A DNA stretch of 64,000 nucleotides from Serratia sp. H1w (GCF_000633355.1 NZ_AYMQ01000094.1:103407-167406), one strand, 5' to 3'; shown: positions 44,248 to 53,921, numbered from the stretch's first letter. Notes: generated from the sequence alone by a model not told the origin. Numbers and translations are program-made.

Positions 44248-45915
44248 GTGGCTCAATACGTCTATACCATGCACCGCGTCGGCAAAGTGGTACCGCCGAA
44301 GCGTCATATACTGAAAAACATCTCCCTGAGTTTCTTCCCTGGGGCAAAAATTGGCGTGCTGGGCCTGAACGGTTCCGGTAAGTCCACCCTGCTGCGCATT
44401 ATGGCCGGCATCGATACCGATATCGAAGGGGAAGCTCGCCCACAGCCGGGCATCAAGATCGGCTATCTGCCGCAGGAACCGCAGCTTAATCTGGAGCACA
44501 GCGTTCGCGAGTCGGTAGAAGAAGCCATGGCCGAAGTGGTCGGTGCCCTGAAACGCCTTGATGAAGTGTACGCACTGTACGCCGAAGAAGGGGCTGACTT
44601 CGACAAGCTGGCCGCTGAACAGGGCCGCCTGGAAGAAATCATTCAGGCCCACGATGGCCACAACCTCAATACCCAGTTGGAGCGTGCCGCCGATGCATTG
44701 CGCCTGCCGGAGTGGGACGCGAAAATCGCCAACCTTTCCGGTGGTGAGCGCCGCCGCGTAGCGCTGTGCCGCCTGCTGCTGGAAAAACCAGACATGCTGC
44801 TGCTGGACGAACCGACCAACCACCTGGATGCCGAATCCGTGGCCTGGCTGGAACGCTTCCTGCACGACTTCGAAGGCACCGTAGTGGCAATCACCCACGA
44901 CCGTTACTTCCTGGATAACGTGGCCGGTTGGATCCTCGAGCTGGACCGTGGCGAAGGCATTCCGTGGGAAGGTAACTACTCTTCCTGGCTGGAGCAGAAA
45001 GACGCTCGCCTGGCGCAAGAAGCCTCAACCGAAGCCGCTCGCCGCAAGTCGATCGAGAAAGAGCTGGAGTGGGTACGTCAGGGTGCCAAAGGTCGTCAGT
45101 CCAAGGGCAAAGCCCGTCTGGCACGCTTTGAAGAGCTTAACAGCACCGAATATCAGAAACGTAACGAAACCAACGAACTGTTTATCCCACCGGGCACCCG
45201 CCTGGGCGATAAAGTGGTGGAAGTTAACAACCTGCGTAAATCCTACGGCGACCGCCTGCTGATTGAAGACCTTACCTTCTCGGTACCGAAAGGGGCCATC
45301 GTCGGCATCATCGGCCCTAACGGCGCGGGTAAATCTACGCTGTTCCGCATGATGTCCGGTCAGGAACAGCCTGATTCCGGCAGCATCGTGCTGGGTGATA
45401 CCGTCAAGCTGGCCTCGGTCGATCAGTTCCGCGATAGCATGGATAATTCCAAAACCGTGTGGGAAGAAGTTTCCGGCGGCCAGGACATCATGCGCGTGGG
45501 CAACACCGAAATGCCAAGCCGCGCCTACGTAGGCCGCTTTAACTTCAAAGGTGTCGATCAGGGCAAACGCGTGGGCGAACTGTCCGGTGGTGAGCGTGGT
45601 CGTCTGCATCTGGCCAAGCTGCTACAGGTTGGCGGCAACGTACTGCTGCTCGATGAACCGACCAACGACCTGGATATTGAAACCCTGCGCGCGCTGGAAA
45701 ACGCCCTGCTGGAGTTCCCAGGCTGTGCGATGGTGATCTCGCACGACCGTTGGTTCCTCGACCGTATTGCTACCCACATTCTGGACTACCAGGATGAAGG
45801 CAAGGTGGAGTTCTTCGAAGGCAACTTTACCGAATACGAAGAGTACAAAAAACGTACCCTGGGTGCCGATGCGTTGGAACCTCGCCGTATCAAGTACAAG
45901 AAAGTCACCAAGTAA
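44248..45915 (+). CDS. ettA: Energy-dependent translational throttle A (ABC-F)
   Basis: EttA binds the ribosomal E site and gates the first peptide bond according to the ATP/ADP ratio. At 555 residues it equals E. coli EttA. It has two ABC domains: Walker A GLNGSGKST and GPNGAGKST, signatures LSGGERRR and LSGGERGR, and LLDEPTNHLD and LLDEPTNDLD. The ABC-F linker lies between them, with an arm insert in the first domain. The start is GTG, with AGAGG upstream. Confidence 0.98.
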   Translation: MAQYVYTMHRVGKVVPPKRHILKNISLSFFPGAKIGVLGLNGSGKSTLLRIMAGIDTDIEGEARPQPGIKIGYLPQEPQLNLEHSVRESVEEAMAEVVGALKRLDEVYALYAEEGADFDKLAAEQGRLEEIIQAHDGHNLNTQLERAADALRLPEWDAKIANLSGGERRRVALCRLLLEKPDMLLLDEPTNHLDAESVAWLERFLHDFEGTVVAITHDRYFLDNVAGWILELDRGEGIPWEGNYSSWLEQKDARLAQEASTEAARRKSIEKELEWVRQGAKGRQSKGKARLARFEELNSTEYQKRNETNELFIPPGTRLGDKVVEVNNLRKSYGDRLLIEDLTFSVPKGAIVGIIGPNGAGKSTLFRMMSGQEQPDSGSIVLGDTVKLASVDQFRDSMDNSKTVWEEVSGGQDIMRVGNTEMPSRAYVGRFNFKGVDQGKRVGELSGGERGRLHLAKLLQVGGNVLLLDEPTNDLDIETLRALENALLEFPGCAMVISHDRWFLDRIATHILDYQDEGKVEFFEGNFTEYEEYKKRTLGADALEPRRIKYKKVTK

Positions 45916-45940
45916 CATCGGCTAGACTTTCTACGCTCTC

Positions 45941-45963
45941 AAGCCCGCATGCGCGGGCTTTTT
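45941..45963. terminator. Terminator between ettA and the lysR-type gene
   Basis: AAGCCCGC/GCGGGCTT stem with loop ATGC and a TTTTTA tail on the plus strand. Confidence 0.87.
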
Positions 45964-46873
45964 ATTGCCCCCAATCCAGCGCCAGAGCATAGTCCACAAA
46001 GACCGGATGCTGGATCACCACATCGATAAAACAGGCCAACGCCGGTGAATTCAGCTTGCGACTCGGGTAAACCAGATACAGCTCGTTGCCCTCAGCCTGC
46101 CACTCTGGCAACACTTCCACCAATTGCTTTTGCGCCACCACCTCACGGCTGAGGAACGCGGGTAACAGCGTAATACCTGCCCCCAAAATGGCACACTCAC
46201 GCGCATACAGCAGATTATCGGTGGTATTGCGCAGCGGCAGTTGCCAACGGTAATACTCCTCACCACGGCGCAGGATCCAGGCGGGCCAGGATCGGTGAGC
46301 AATACAAAGGTGCTGCTGTAACTGCTGTGGGTGCAGCAAAGGCGGGTGCTGGGCCAGATACTCCAGTGAAGCCAGCAAATAGCGGGGAGCATGCCCCAGC
46401 CGGCGGCCAATCAACGAAGAATCCTGCGGCCTGCCGGTACGCAATGCCGCATCAAACCCCTCCTGCACCATATCCACCATGGCATCCGACACCGACACTT
46501 CCAACGACACATCCGGGTACTGGCGTTGAAAATCCGCTACCAGACGCGGCAACAAGGTTGCTCCCAACCCGGCAGGCGTCGAGATACGGAGGCGACCGCT
46601 GGGGTTGTCGCGCAACCGCTGCAAGGCCAGATCGGCACGTTCGGCAGCCGACAGCATCTCCTGGCAATGTTCAAGATAACGCTCACCGGCAAAGGTCAGG
46701 TTTAGCTGGCGGGTGGTGCGGTTGAGCAAACGCAGGCCAAGCTTTTGTTCCAGTTGGCTGACTCGTTGGCTGACGCTGGATTTGGGCAAACCAGCCCGAT
46801 TGGCTGCTGCGGTAAAGCTGCCGCACTCGGCCACCAGCGCAAACAACGCCATATCCTGTAACTGCTTGAACAT
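45962..46873 (-). CDS. LysR-type transcriptional regulator
   Basis: A 303-residue LysR protein: winged helix at about 1-62 (GSFTAAANRAGLPKSSVSQR) and a substrate-binding domain of the DsdC/GcvA-like subclass. It is divergent from an MDR oxidoreductase across 100 bases, which is the probable target. The effector is unknown. The pair is absent between ettA and nadR in E. coli. Confidence 0.88.
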   Translation of the reverse strand: MFKQLQDMALFALVAECGSFTAAANRAGLPKSSVSQRVSQLEQKLGLRLLNRTTRQLNLTFAGERYLEHCQEMLSAAERADLALQRLRDNPSGRLRISTPAGLGATLLPRLVADFQRQYPDVSLEVSVSDAMVDMVQEGFDAALRTGRPQDSSLIGRRLGHAPRYLLASLEYLAQHPPLLHPQQLQQHLCIAHRSWPAWILRRGEEYYRWQLPLRNTTDNLLYARECAILGAGITLLPAFLSREVVAQKQLVEVLPEWQAEGNELYLVYPSRKLNSPALACFIDVVIQHPVFVDYALALDWGQ

Positions 46874-46876
46874 TAT

Positions 46877-46895
46877 TGTTCACCTCAGACGAACA
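46877..46895. promoter_or_regulatory. Candidate LysR operator (T-N11-A dyad)
   Basis: TGTTC-N9-GAACA contains the LysR core T-N11-A and lies just before the regulator start in the divergent promoter region, a likely autoregulatory and activation site. Confidence 0.65.
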
Positions 46896-46973
46896 CTTAG
46901 TTAGTTATTGTCCATCTTATCACTCCACTCCCCAAGGTCTACACTGTGTCTATTCTTGTTAAGGAGCACAGTT

Positions 46974-47975
46974 ATGTTAATCAAAGCGATTGCCGTCGAT
47001 CCAAAAAATCCAGCCAGTTTTATCGAGATCACCCCAGAGAAACCCACACCAAGCCAATTCGATCTGCTGGTGGCAGTGAAAGCCGTTTCCGTCAACCCGG
47101 TAGATACCAAGGTTCATGCAGGCCTGCAAAAGAATGGCTTACAGCAGCCACGCATTCTCGGTTGGGACGCCAGCGGCGTGGTAGTTGAAGTCGGCAGCAG
47201 CGTTAGCGGTTTTAAGCCGGGCGATGAGGTGTGGTATGCCGGGGACATCACCCGTCCGGGCAGCAACAGCACCCATCAGCTGATTGATTCCCGTATCGTG
47301 GCGCATAAACCTGCCAGCCTGAACTGGGCGCAGGCCGCTGCGATGCCGCTGACCGCGCTCACCGCTTGGGAAGCCTTGTTTGAACACCTGCATATTCAGC
47401 ATGCCGATGCTGGCAAAACGCTGTTGATCATCGGCGGTGCCGGTGGCGTGGGGTCGCTGGCGATCCCTCTGGCAGCACAGCGTAGCAAGGTGAAAGTCAT
47501 CGCAACAGCCTCTCGCCCGGAATCTGCGGCCTGGTGCCGCGAACGTGGCGCTGAGTTGGTGGTGGATTATCGTGATCTGAAAGCTAATCTGGCCAAGGAG
47601 GGCATTGAGCACGTGGATTACATCCTGTGCCTGAACGATACCGACGGTCACTGGCAAGCCATCAGCGATCTGATCGCCCCGCTCGGCCATATCTGTACCA
47701 TCGTCGAGAACAGCCAACCGCTGGATCAGAATGCGTTGAAGCTGAAAAGCGCTGCGCTGCATTGGGAGTTTATGTTTACCCGCAGCATGTTTACCACGCC
47801 GGATATTGCCCAACAGGGGGAGATACTCAAACAGGTGGCGCAATTGCTCGATGCTGGCAAACTGAGCACCACGCTGAGCGAAACGCTACAGGGGCTGACG
47901 GTAGACACTTTGACCGCCGCTCATGCCAAGCTGCTGGATGGGCATATGCAGGGTAAGTTAGTAATAACTTACTAA
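46974..47975 (+). CDS. Medium-chain dehydrogenase/reductase, quinone-oxidoreductase-like
   Basis: A 333-residue NAD(P)H-dependent MDR protein of the COG0604 type. It has an N-terminal GroES-like domain (VSVNPVDTKVHAG, ILGWDASGVVVEVG) and a Rossmann domain with GGAGGVGSLAIPLA near residue 150. The catalytic and structural zinc cysteines of classical alcohol dehydrogenases are not seen, so a reductase of quinones or enones is more likely than an alcohol dehydrogenase. The ATG at 46974 has AAGGAG upstream. Likely controlled by the divergent LysR protein. Confidence 0.86.
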   Translation: MLIKAIAVDPKNPASFIEITPEKPTPSQFDLLVAVKAVSVNPVDTKVHAGLQKNGLQQPRILGWDASGVVVEVGSSVSGFKPGDEVWYAGDITRPGSNSTHQLIDSRIVAHKPASLNWAQAAAMPLTALTAWEALFEHLHIQHADAGKTLLIIGGAGGVGSLAIPLAAQRSKVKVIATASRPESAAWCRERGAELVVDYRDLKANLAKEGIEHVDYILCLNDTDGHWQAISDLIAPLGHICTIVENSQPLDQNALKLKSAALHWEFMFTRSMFTTPDIAQQGEILKQVAQLLDAGKLSTTLSETLQGLTVDTLTAAHAKLLDGHMQGKLVITY

Positions 47976-48028
47976 GTTGATGGGGGTGATTGGTAAATTC
48001 TATTACTTTGATATTTCGAGGATATCCC

Positions 48029-48063
48029 CCTCACCCCAACCCTCTCCCATAGGGAGAGGGAGC
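48029..48063 (+). repeat. Half-copy of the dispersed repeat, R4
   Basis: Only the left fold-back arm remains (CCTCACCCCAACCCTCTCCC, then ATAGGGAGAGGGAGCT); sequence then diverges. Located between the MDR gene and nadR. Confidence 0.8.
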
Positions 48064-48118
48064 TGTTCTGGAGTCGCTATTTGGTAAAGGAGTGAGTTTG
48101 TAGCACCATCCTCTGGCA

Positions 48119-49363
48119 TTACACCAATCGGCTGGCATCCGCCGCTAACAGTTGCTGCACCAGCTCAACACAGCGCAAGAAGCGTTCCTCGTAATCGCTC
48201 GACTCAACGTGCACATATTCGATGTTATTGGCGTGCAGCATCTCTTCCAGCAGATACTGAAACGCCTTGCGATCGACTGGGCTACCCAGGCTGCGTAAGC
48301 CGTCGGCCACCCAAGGGGTATTATTTTCCAACAGGATCACCAGATCGAAACGGTATTCGTCGATCAACGCCTGCACGAACGGATGCTCCCGCCCTTCATA
48401 CTTCTTACAGAACGCCTGCGTGGTAACGAAGTCGGTATCGATAAAGGCCACTTTATTGGCGTATTTGACCGCAAAGTCCACGTATTGGGCCTGCCCAAGC
48501 GCAATCTTGTCGTAATCGGAATACTGCAACGCCATCTCGTCACCGCCCAGGTGGGAGAACACGTAGTCACGGCCATATTCCCAGGCGCTGGTGGTGTTGA
48601 AGATGTTAGCCAGCTTGTTGACCAGCGTGGACTTGCCGCTGGACTCACCGCCCAGGATCGCCACCGTACGCACAAAGAACGGCTTTACCTCGGTGGGGAT
48701 ATAGTCCCAATAACGGAACGGATCCCGGCGGATCTGGCCACCACTGATATTCATAAAGGAGCGTTGCGGATCCACCAGGATGGTTTCAATCCCCAGATGT
48801 TCGCGGTAACGGGGGGCGTCCAGCTCTTCGCTGGAGTAGATAAAGCTCGGGACGATACCCTTTTGCTCCATAAAGCTTTTCACGCCGTTGCTCCACACGT
48901 CCCAGCCGTGCGGGTAAGGCTCGATGCCCTTTTCGTCGAAAGAGTGAATGTGGATGTTTTTCTGGTACTTAAAGGTCTGTAACAACCAACGCAGGCGATC
49001 GCTGACCGTCGGCTGTTGCGACATCGAGCTGTTCTCAAACAGCAGCAGATCGCGCGGCTCATCGTGGCACAGGATCACATGTAGCTCGTCGACCTGGCTA
49101 CAGGCGCGCTGGATCAGATAGATATGGCCGGTATGCAGCGGGTAAAATTTACCAAACACCACGCCGACTTTCTTTTCGCGGCGCGGGAATTCCAGCCCCA
49201 GGAAACGGTGCAGGGCTTCCAGCTTCTGCGCGCTCGGGCTTTTGATTTTGTCGTTCAGCAGTTGGCTGAGGTAGCCTTTGGTCATGCTACTGGCATCGGC
49301 TACCTGCTGTAAGGTACATCCCTGTTGCTTAATCGCTGCTTTAAGATAATCGAACTGCCGCAT
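48119..49363 (-). CDS. nadR: NadR: NAD repressor / NMN adenylyltransferase / ribosylnicotinamide kinase
   Basis: A trifunctional NAD regulator of 414 residues. An N-terminal Cro-like helix-turn-helix (about 5-55) represses nad genes. A central nucleotidyltransferase begins GKFYPLHTGH (about 71). A C-terminal kinase carries Walker A GGESSGKST (about 240). All three domains look intact. Downstream of radA by 57 bases on the same strand. Confidence 0.97.
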   Translation of the reverse strand: MRQFDYLKAAIKQQGCTLQQVADASSMTKGYLSQLLNDKIKSPSAQKLEALHRFLGLEFPRREKKVGVVFGKFYPLHTGHIYLIQRACSQVDELHVILCHDEPRDLLLFENSSMSQQPTVSDRLRWLLQTFKYQKNIHIHSFDEKGIEPYPHGWDVWSNGVKSFMEQKGIVPSFIYSSEELDAPRYREHLGIETILVDPQRSFMNISGGQIRRDPFRYWDYIPTEVKPFFVRTVAILGGESSGKSTLVNKLANIFNTTSAWEYGRDYVFSHLGGDEMALQYSDYDKIALGQAQYVDFAVKYANKVAFIDTDFVTTQAFCKKYEGREHPFVQALIDEYRFDLVILLENNTPWVADGLRSLGSPVDRKAFQYLLEEMLHANNIEYVHVESSDYEERFLRCVELVQQLLAADASRLV

Positions 49364-49420
49364 AACCCCTCCCGTTTATTATGCTAAACAAAATAGCATA
49401 TTCCGCGCAGCGGGCGGCAA

Positions 49421-50806
49421 TTAATAAAACTGCTCCAGCACGTCCAGCGCATCCGCCAGCTTCTTGACGCCAAACACCTGCATATTGGCCGGTGGTTTCT
49501 TCGGCACGTTGGCGTGCGGCACAATCGCCCGCTTGAAGCCGTGCTTGGCCGCTTCGGAAATACGCTCCTGGCCGCTCGGCACCGGGCGGATCTCCCCTGC
49601 CAGCCCCACTTCGCCAAACACCACCAAATCGTTAGGCAATGGGCGATCGCGCAGGCTGGAGACCAACGCCAGCAGCAACGCCAAATCGGCGCTGGTTTCG
49701 CTCACCTTGACGCCACCCACCACGTTGACGAACACGTCTTGGTCGGACATCTGCAAACCACCGTGACGATGCAACACCGCCAACAAGATCGCTAACCGGT
49801 TCTGTTCCAGCCCCACGGCAACCCGGCGTGGATTAGACATCATCGAGTGATCCACCAGCGCCTGGATCTCAACCAACAGCGGTCTGGTGCCTTCCCAAAC
49901 CACCATCACCGAACTGCCGGAGGTCACTTCATCACCTCGGCTAAGGAAGATGGCGGAAGGGTTACTCACCTCACGCAATCCCTGCTCGGTCATGGCGAAC
50001 ACGCCCAGCTCATTGACCGCGCCAAAACGGTTTTTGTGGCTACGCAGCGTACGGAAACGAGAATCGGCATCACCATCCAGCAATACGGAACAGTCGATGC
50101 AGTGTTCGAGGACTTTCGGCCCGGCCAGCGAGCCATCTTTGGTGACGTGCCCAACCATCACGATTGCCACGCCACGGGTTTTGGCAAAGCGGGTCAGATA
50201 GGCCGCCGTTTCGCGCACCTGCGCCACGCTGCCGGGTGATGACTGGATATCCGCCATATGCATCACCTGGATCGAGTCGATGACCATCAGCCGCGGCTGC
50301 TCCTGCTCGGCGATCAGGCAGATCTGCTCGATGCTGGTTTCCGACAGCATGTTCAGGCCACCGGTCGGCAAGCCGAGACGATGGGCACGCATCGCCACCT
50401 GTTGCAGCGACTCTTCGCCGGTGACATACAGGGTTTTCATCTGCTCGGCGAGTTTGCACAGCACCTGTAGTAACAGCGTACTTTTACCTGCACCGGGGTT
50501 GCCGCCGATCAGGATCGCACTGCCCGGCACTACGCCGCCGCCCAGTACGCGGTCAAATTCAACAAAGCCGGTAGAGAAACGAGGCAACTCCTGCAGACTG
50601 ATGTCCGAAAGCTTTTGCACCTTGCTGATGCCGGCATCGCCCGCATAGCCGCTACGTTCGCTGCGGGCAGCGGAAGAGGAGACCGCAGCCAGGCGCACTT
50701 CTGTAATGGTGTTCCAGGCCTGACAGGCGCTGCATTGCCCCTGCCAGCGCGGATAGTCAGCACCGCATTCATTACAGACAAATGCCCGTTTTACTGCTTT
50801 TGCCAC
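49421..50806 (-). CDS. radA: DNA repair protein RadA
   Basis: RadA is a RecA-like branch-migration helicase. The 461 residues show a C4 zinc finger (CNECGADYPRWQGQCSAC), Walker A GGNPGAGKST (about 95), the RadA-specific KNRFG and a C-terminal Lon-like domain. It starts three bases after serB ends, so serB-radA-nadR form an operon. Confidence 0.98.
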   Translation of the reverse strand: MAKAVKRAFVCNECGADYPRWQGQCSACQAWNTITEVRLAAVSSSAARSERSGYAGDAGISKVQKLSDISLQELPRFSTGFVEFDRVLGGGVVPGSAILIGGNPGAGKSTLLLQVLCKLAEQMKTLYVTGEESLQQVAMRAHRLGLPTGGLNMLSETSIEQICLIAEQEQPRLMVIDSIQVMHMADIQSSPGSVAQVRETAAYLTRFAKTRGVAIVMVGHVTKDGSLAGPKVLEHCIDCSVLLDGDADSRFRTLRSHKNRFGAVNELGVFAMTEQGLREVSNPSAIFLSRGDEVTSGSSVMVVWEGTRPLLVEIQALVDHSMMSNPRRVAVGLEQNRLAILLAVLHRHGGLQMSDQDVFVNVVGGVKVSETSADLALLLALVSSLRDRPLPNDLVVFGEVGLAGEIRPVPSGQERISEAAKHGFKRAIVPHANVPKKPPANMQVFGVKKLADALDVLEQFY

Positions 50807-50809
50807 AAC

Positions 50810-51787
50810 TTACCTCACTTCGTGTTTCAAACTGCCGCAGAGCACACAGAGCACTCCCAGCAGATCGGCATGGCGGATCGAGACCTGCGCTTTCTCATAG
50901 ACCTTAGGCTTGGCGTGATAGGCAATGCCCAGCCCGGCAACCTGCATCATTTTCAAATCATTGGCACCGTCGCCGATCGCCACGGTTTGCTGTAATGGGA
51001 TCCCCAGCTTCTCAGCCAGCGCCACCAGAGTATCAGCCTTGAATTGCGCATCCACGATCGGCCCCAGCACTTCGCCGGTCAGCTTACCATCACGGATTTC
51101 CAGCTCGTTGGCGGCCACGGCCACCAGTTTGAGCTTGTCACGCAGGTACTCGGCATAATAGGTAAAACCGCCGGAGGCAATGGCCACGTGCCAGTCCAGC
51201 GCCTGCAACTTGCGCACCAGGCTGGTCAAACCAGGCATCAGCGGCAATTCGTCACGTACCTGCTTGAGGATATTGGCATCGGCCCCTTTCAACGTGCCTA
51301 CGCGTTGGCGCAGGCTGGCGGTAAAATCGAGTTCGCCACGCATTGCGCGTTCAGTCACTTCACTGACCTGCTCGCCGACGCCAGCCAACTTGGCGATTTC
51401 GTCAATGCACTCAATCTCGATCGCCGTCGAGTCCATATCCATCACCAGCAAGCCCGACTTGCGCAGGTTGGGGATCTTGCCCAGCGGGGCAACGTCCAGC
51501 CCGCTTTCGTTCGCCAGCAGTTTGGCGCGGGCAGACAGCGTCCCCGCCAGGCGAACCACCTGATAATCTTCCACCGCCCAGGCCGTCACGATCACCATTG
51601 CGGCACCCAGCTTGCGTTGGAACTGTGTAATGCGCTCTTTATCCAGTTCTCTGCCATATAGTAGCCAACCGGTATGGCCCGCCCGATAATCCAGCGGCAT
51701 GACTTCGTCACCGCTCAATGAAAGAGGCAACCCCGGCCATTGAGAGATCTCAGCGGGGAGATCGCAATAGGTCAGACTATTTGGCAT
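50810..51787 (-). CDS. serB: Phosphoserine phosphatase
   Basis: The last step of serine synthesis. A 325-residue HAD phosphatase with nucleophile motif DMDSTAIEIECIDE (about 117), ASGGF (motif II) and GDGANDLKM (motif IV). The N-terminal 100 residues form the ACT-like domain seen in E. coli SerB. Divergent from ytjB. Confidence 0.97.
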   Translation of the reverse strand: MPNSLTYCDLPAEISQWPGLPLSLSGDEVMPLDYRAGHTGWLLYGRELDKERITQFQRKLGAAMVIVTAWAVEDYQVVRLAGTLSARAKLLANESGLDVAPLGKIPNLRKSGLLVMDMDSTAIEIECIDEIAKLAGVGEQVSEVTERAMRGELDFTASLRQRVGTLKGADANILKQVRDELPLMPGLTSLVRKLQALDWHVAIASGGFTYYAEYLRDKLKLVAVAANELEIRDGKLTGEVLGPIVDAQFKADTLVALAEKLGIPLQQTVAIGDGANDLKMMQVAGLGIAYHAKPKVYEKAQVSIRHADLLGVLCVLCGSLKHEVR

Positions 51788-51889
51788 CCTTAGCTCCTGA
51801 ATTACACTGCATGATAAAACGACGCATCAAGCTATCCTATCGCCATTGCTTCTGGCAACATAAAGTGTCCCATACCCCAAGGAAGCCTT

Positions 51890-52576
51890 ATGGCTAAAGC
51901 TAAACTGAAATTCCGCCTGCATCGCACCACGATCATCCTGATTTGCCTGGCGTTGCTGGTGCTGTTGATGCAGGGTGCCTCCTATTTTAGCCTGAGCCAT
52001 CAAATGGCGCGATCGGAACAGGTCGAAGAGTTGGCACAAACGTTGACTAAGCAAGTGGCTTTCACTCTATCACCGCTGATGGACGACGACAGCGACATAG
52101 ACAATCAGCAGGTTGAGCGCATTCTCAAGCAGTTGACCGATCACAGCCGCATTTTGGACGCCAGCGTCTATCAGTTGGACGGTACCCTGATTGCCCATTC
52201 CGGCGAACAGATCAGCGTACGCGATCGACTGGCGCTGGATGGCAAACGCGCGGGCAGCTACTTCAACCACCAGCTCGTGGAGTCAATCCAGGGCAAAGAT
52301 GGTCCGCTAGGCTTTATCCGCGTAACGCTGGATACCCACGTACTTGCTACCGAATCCAAGCAGGTGGATAACACCACCAACCTATTACGCCTGATGATCC
52401 TGCTGGCGCTGGCCATTGGTATTATTCTGGCGCGCACCCTGTTGCAAGGCCGCCGCAGCCGCTGGCAACAGTCGCCGTACCTGTTAACCGCCAACACACC
52501 GCTGGCAGAAGGAAACACGGTAGACGATGGCGAAGACGAAAAACCGGCAGAGCAGGAAGAGAGCAAAAAAGAGTAA
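51890..52576 (+). CDS. ytjB: Membrane protein Smp/YtjB (AhpA family)
   Basis: A 228-residue inner-membrane protein with a membrane segment at about 14-34, a periplasmic domain, a second segment at about 162-182 and an acidic cytoplasmic tail. Family function is not established. Divergent from serB as in E. coli. Its stop is one base from the convergent yjjJ stop; E. coli lplA is absent from this gap. Confidence 0.9.
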   Translation: MAKAKLKFRLHRTTIILICLALLVLLMQGASYFSLSHQMARSEQVEELAQTLTKQVAFTLSPLMDDDSDIDNQQVERILKQLTDHSRILDASVYQLDGTLIAHSGEQISVRDRLALDGKRAGSYFNHQLVESIQGKDGPLGFIRVTLDTHVLATESKQVDNTTNLLRLMILLALAIGIILARTLLQGRRSRWQQSPYLLTANTPLAEGNTVDDGEDEKPAEQEESKKE

Positions 52577-52577
52577 G

Positions 52578-53921
52578 CTAGGCCAGGCGCTGAATGCGAT
52601 CATTCAGCGCCTGTAGCTGTGCCAACATTTCACTAGCGATGGCCCGGAACGATTTACTGATCTGCGGGTGCTCAGCCGTCAGTTGCCAGAATACCAGAGC
52701 CATCCGTTCCGCTTGCCGCCAAATAATACCGCTGACTTCATTGCCCAATCTGATTTCCAACGCCGTTTGTCGCATATTGCCACTATTGGCCGGGGCAAAC
52801 GTCATCGGCAACATGTCATACAGCGGAGCCAACATCGTTGGCCACTGTTCCGTACGCAAGAACGATAAATTCCCCTGATGCATATCACTGTTGGCAATCA
52901 ACCGGCCAAATGCCCAAAACAGGCAGATCGCCTGACAAGTGTGGTGAGCGATGATCTTCTGCTGCAATAACCTTTCCGCTGCCGTGACCCAGTTGGCACC
53001 ACCGCTGCCGCTAAATTCGGCATCAAGCGCCTCCAGTGAAACGAGCCCGACTCGGCCATGCTCGCCAATGCGATCGAAGCGTACACTTTCCAAAAAACAT
53101 TGCCGGTCATCACCAAACAGCACTCTTGCAGGCGCAGCAAACAATCCGGACTCGGCGACCACTTGCAACGCCAATGACTCAGCGATCAATAAGTCGCTCC
53201 AGCGCTGTGCGACAGGATTGTTGGGTATAGCGCTGAACTTCACCAGCACATGGCGGCAGCGATCGCTTGCCAGTTCAGCATAGGTCGTAAACTTGGGCTG
53301 CTCGCCACCGGCAGAAGAACCAATCAGTTCCCCCGCTAGTGCACGTGCAGCCAGCGTAGCGTAATGCTTGGTCTTGTCAGCCATCGGCACCGGAATTGCA
53401 GCCGCGCTCGTTACCCAGCGCTGATAACTCTCTGCGCCCGGCAACAGATCGCCACTCATATCCTCACCATAGTGACACAGCGCCAACAGACGCTGCTCCT
53501 CATTCCACTGCTGGACGTCTTCCGGCAACCTAAGCTGTCGTGCAACGGCTTTCCCCCAGGCTCGGCCAAGAAAACCTATCGGACGCAGATCATTCAGATA
53601 CCAAGGTAAACCATCGAACAGGTGCCACTCGCCGTTTTGCTCATTGAGCACCGCGCAATTGTCAGCCGGAAAGATCGGATAGAGCGTGGCAAACAGATGC
53701 GCCTTACCCAACTTATCGATTTGATACAGTGGGAAGTGGGAATCTCCTCCTACCTCGCGTCTGAGAGCATAGCGCGTAGCACGGCCTCTACCGATGGTCA
53801 GCACTGTCCCCGCCAAATCGCGGAGACGCCGCGATAGCGTGGGTTGGCTAATGCCCAACGCGCCAATCAATTGGTAGGACGTAGCAGGGCCATTACGCAA
53901 AATTTGCTCTACATTGCTCAT
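52578..53921 (-). CDS. yjjJ: HipA-like serine/threonine kinase YjjJ
   Basis: A 447-residue HipA-family protein. An N-terminal winged helix (about 1-50; ISQPTLSRRLRDL) is fused to a HipA kinase domain with the Gly-rich SSAGGEQPKF (about 205), catalytic NSDMHQGNLSF (about 345) and metal-binding APLYDMLP (about 370). No HipB antitoxin gene is adjacent, so the fused helix-turn-helix may act in cis as regulator. E. coli YjjJ, also next to deoD, has been described as a HipA-like toxin. It looks intact. Confidence 0.9.
   Translation of the reverse strand: MSNVEQILRNGPATSYQLIGALGISQPTLSRRLRDLAGTVLTIGRGRATRYALRREVGGDSHFPLYQIDKLGKAHLFATLYPIFPADNCAVLNEQNGEWHLFDGLPWYLNDLRPIGFLGRAWGKAVARQLRLPEDVQQWNEEQRLLALCHYGEDMSGDLLPGAESYQRWVTSAAAIPVPMADKTKHYATLAARALAGELIGSSAGGEQPKFTTYAELASDRCRHVLVKFSAIPNNPVAQRWSDLLIAESLALQVVAESGLFAAPARVLFGDDRQCFLESVRFDRIGEHGRVGLVSLEALDAEFSGSGGANWVTAAERLLQQKIIAHHTCQAICLFWAFGRLIANSDMHQGNLSFLRTEQWPTMLAPLYDMLPMTFAPANSGNMRQTALEIRLGNEVSGIIWRQAERMALVFWQLTAEHPQISKSFRAIASEMLAQLQALNDRIQRLA
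52584..52613. other. Perfect hairpin at the ytjB/yjjJ convergence
   Basis: A 13-bp stem CAGGCGCTGAATG with its exact complement and loop CGAT, inside the last codons of yjjJ and 8 bases past the ytjB stop. It lacks a T tail but may block convergent transcription or protect 3' ends. Confidence 0.65.
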
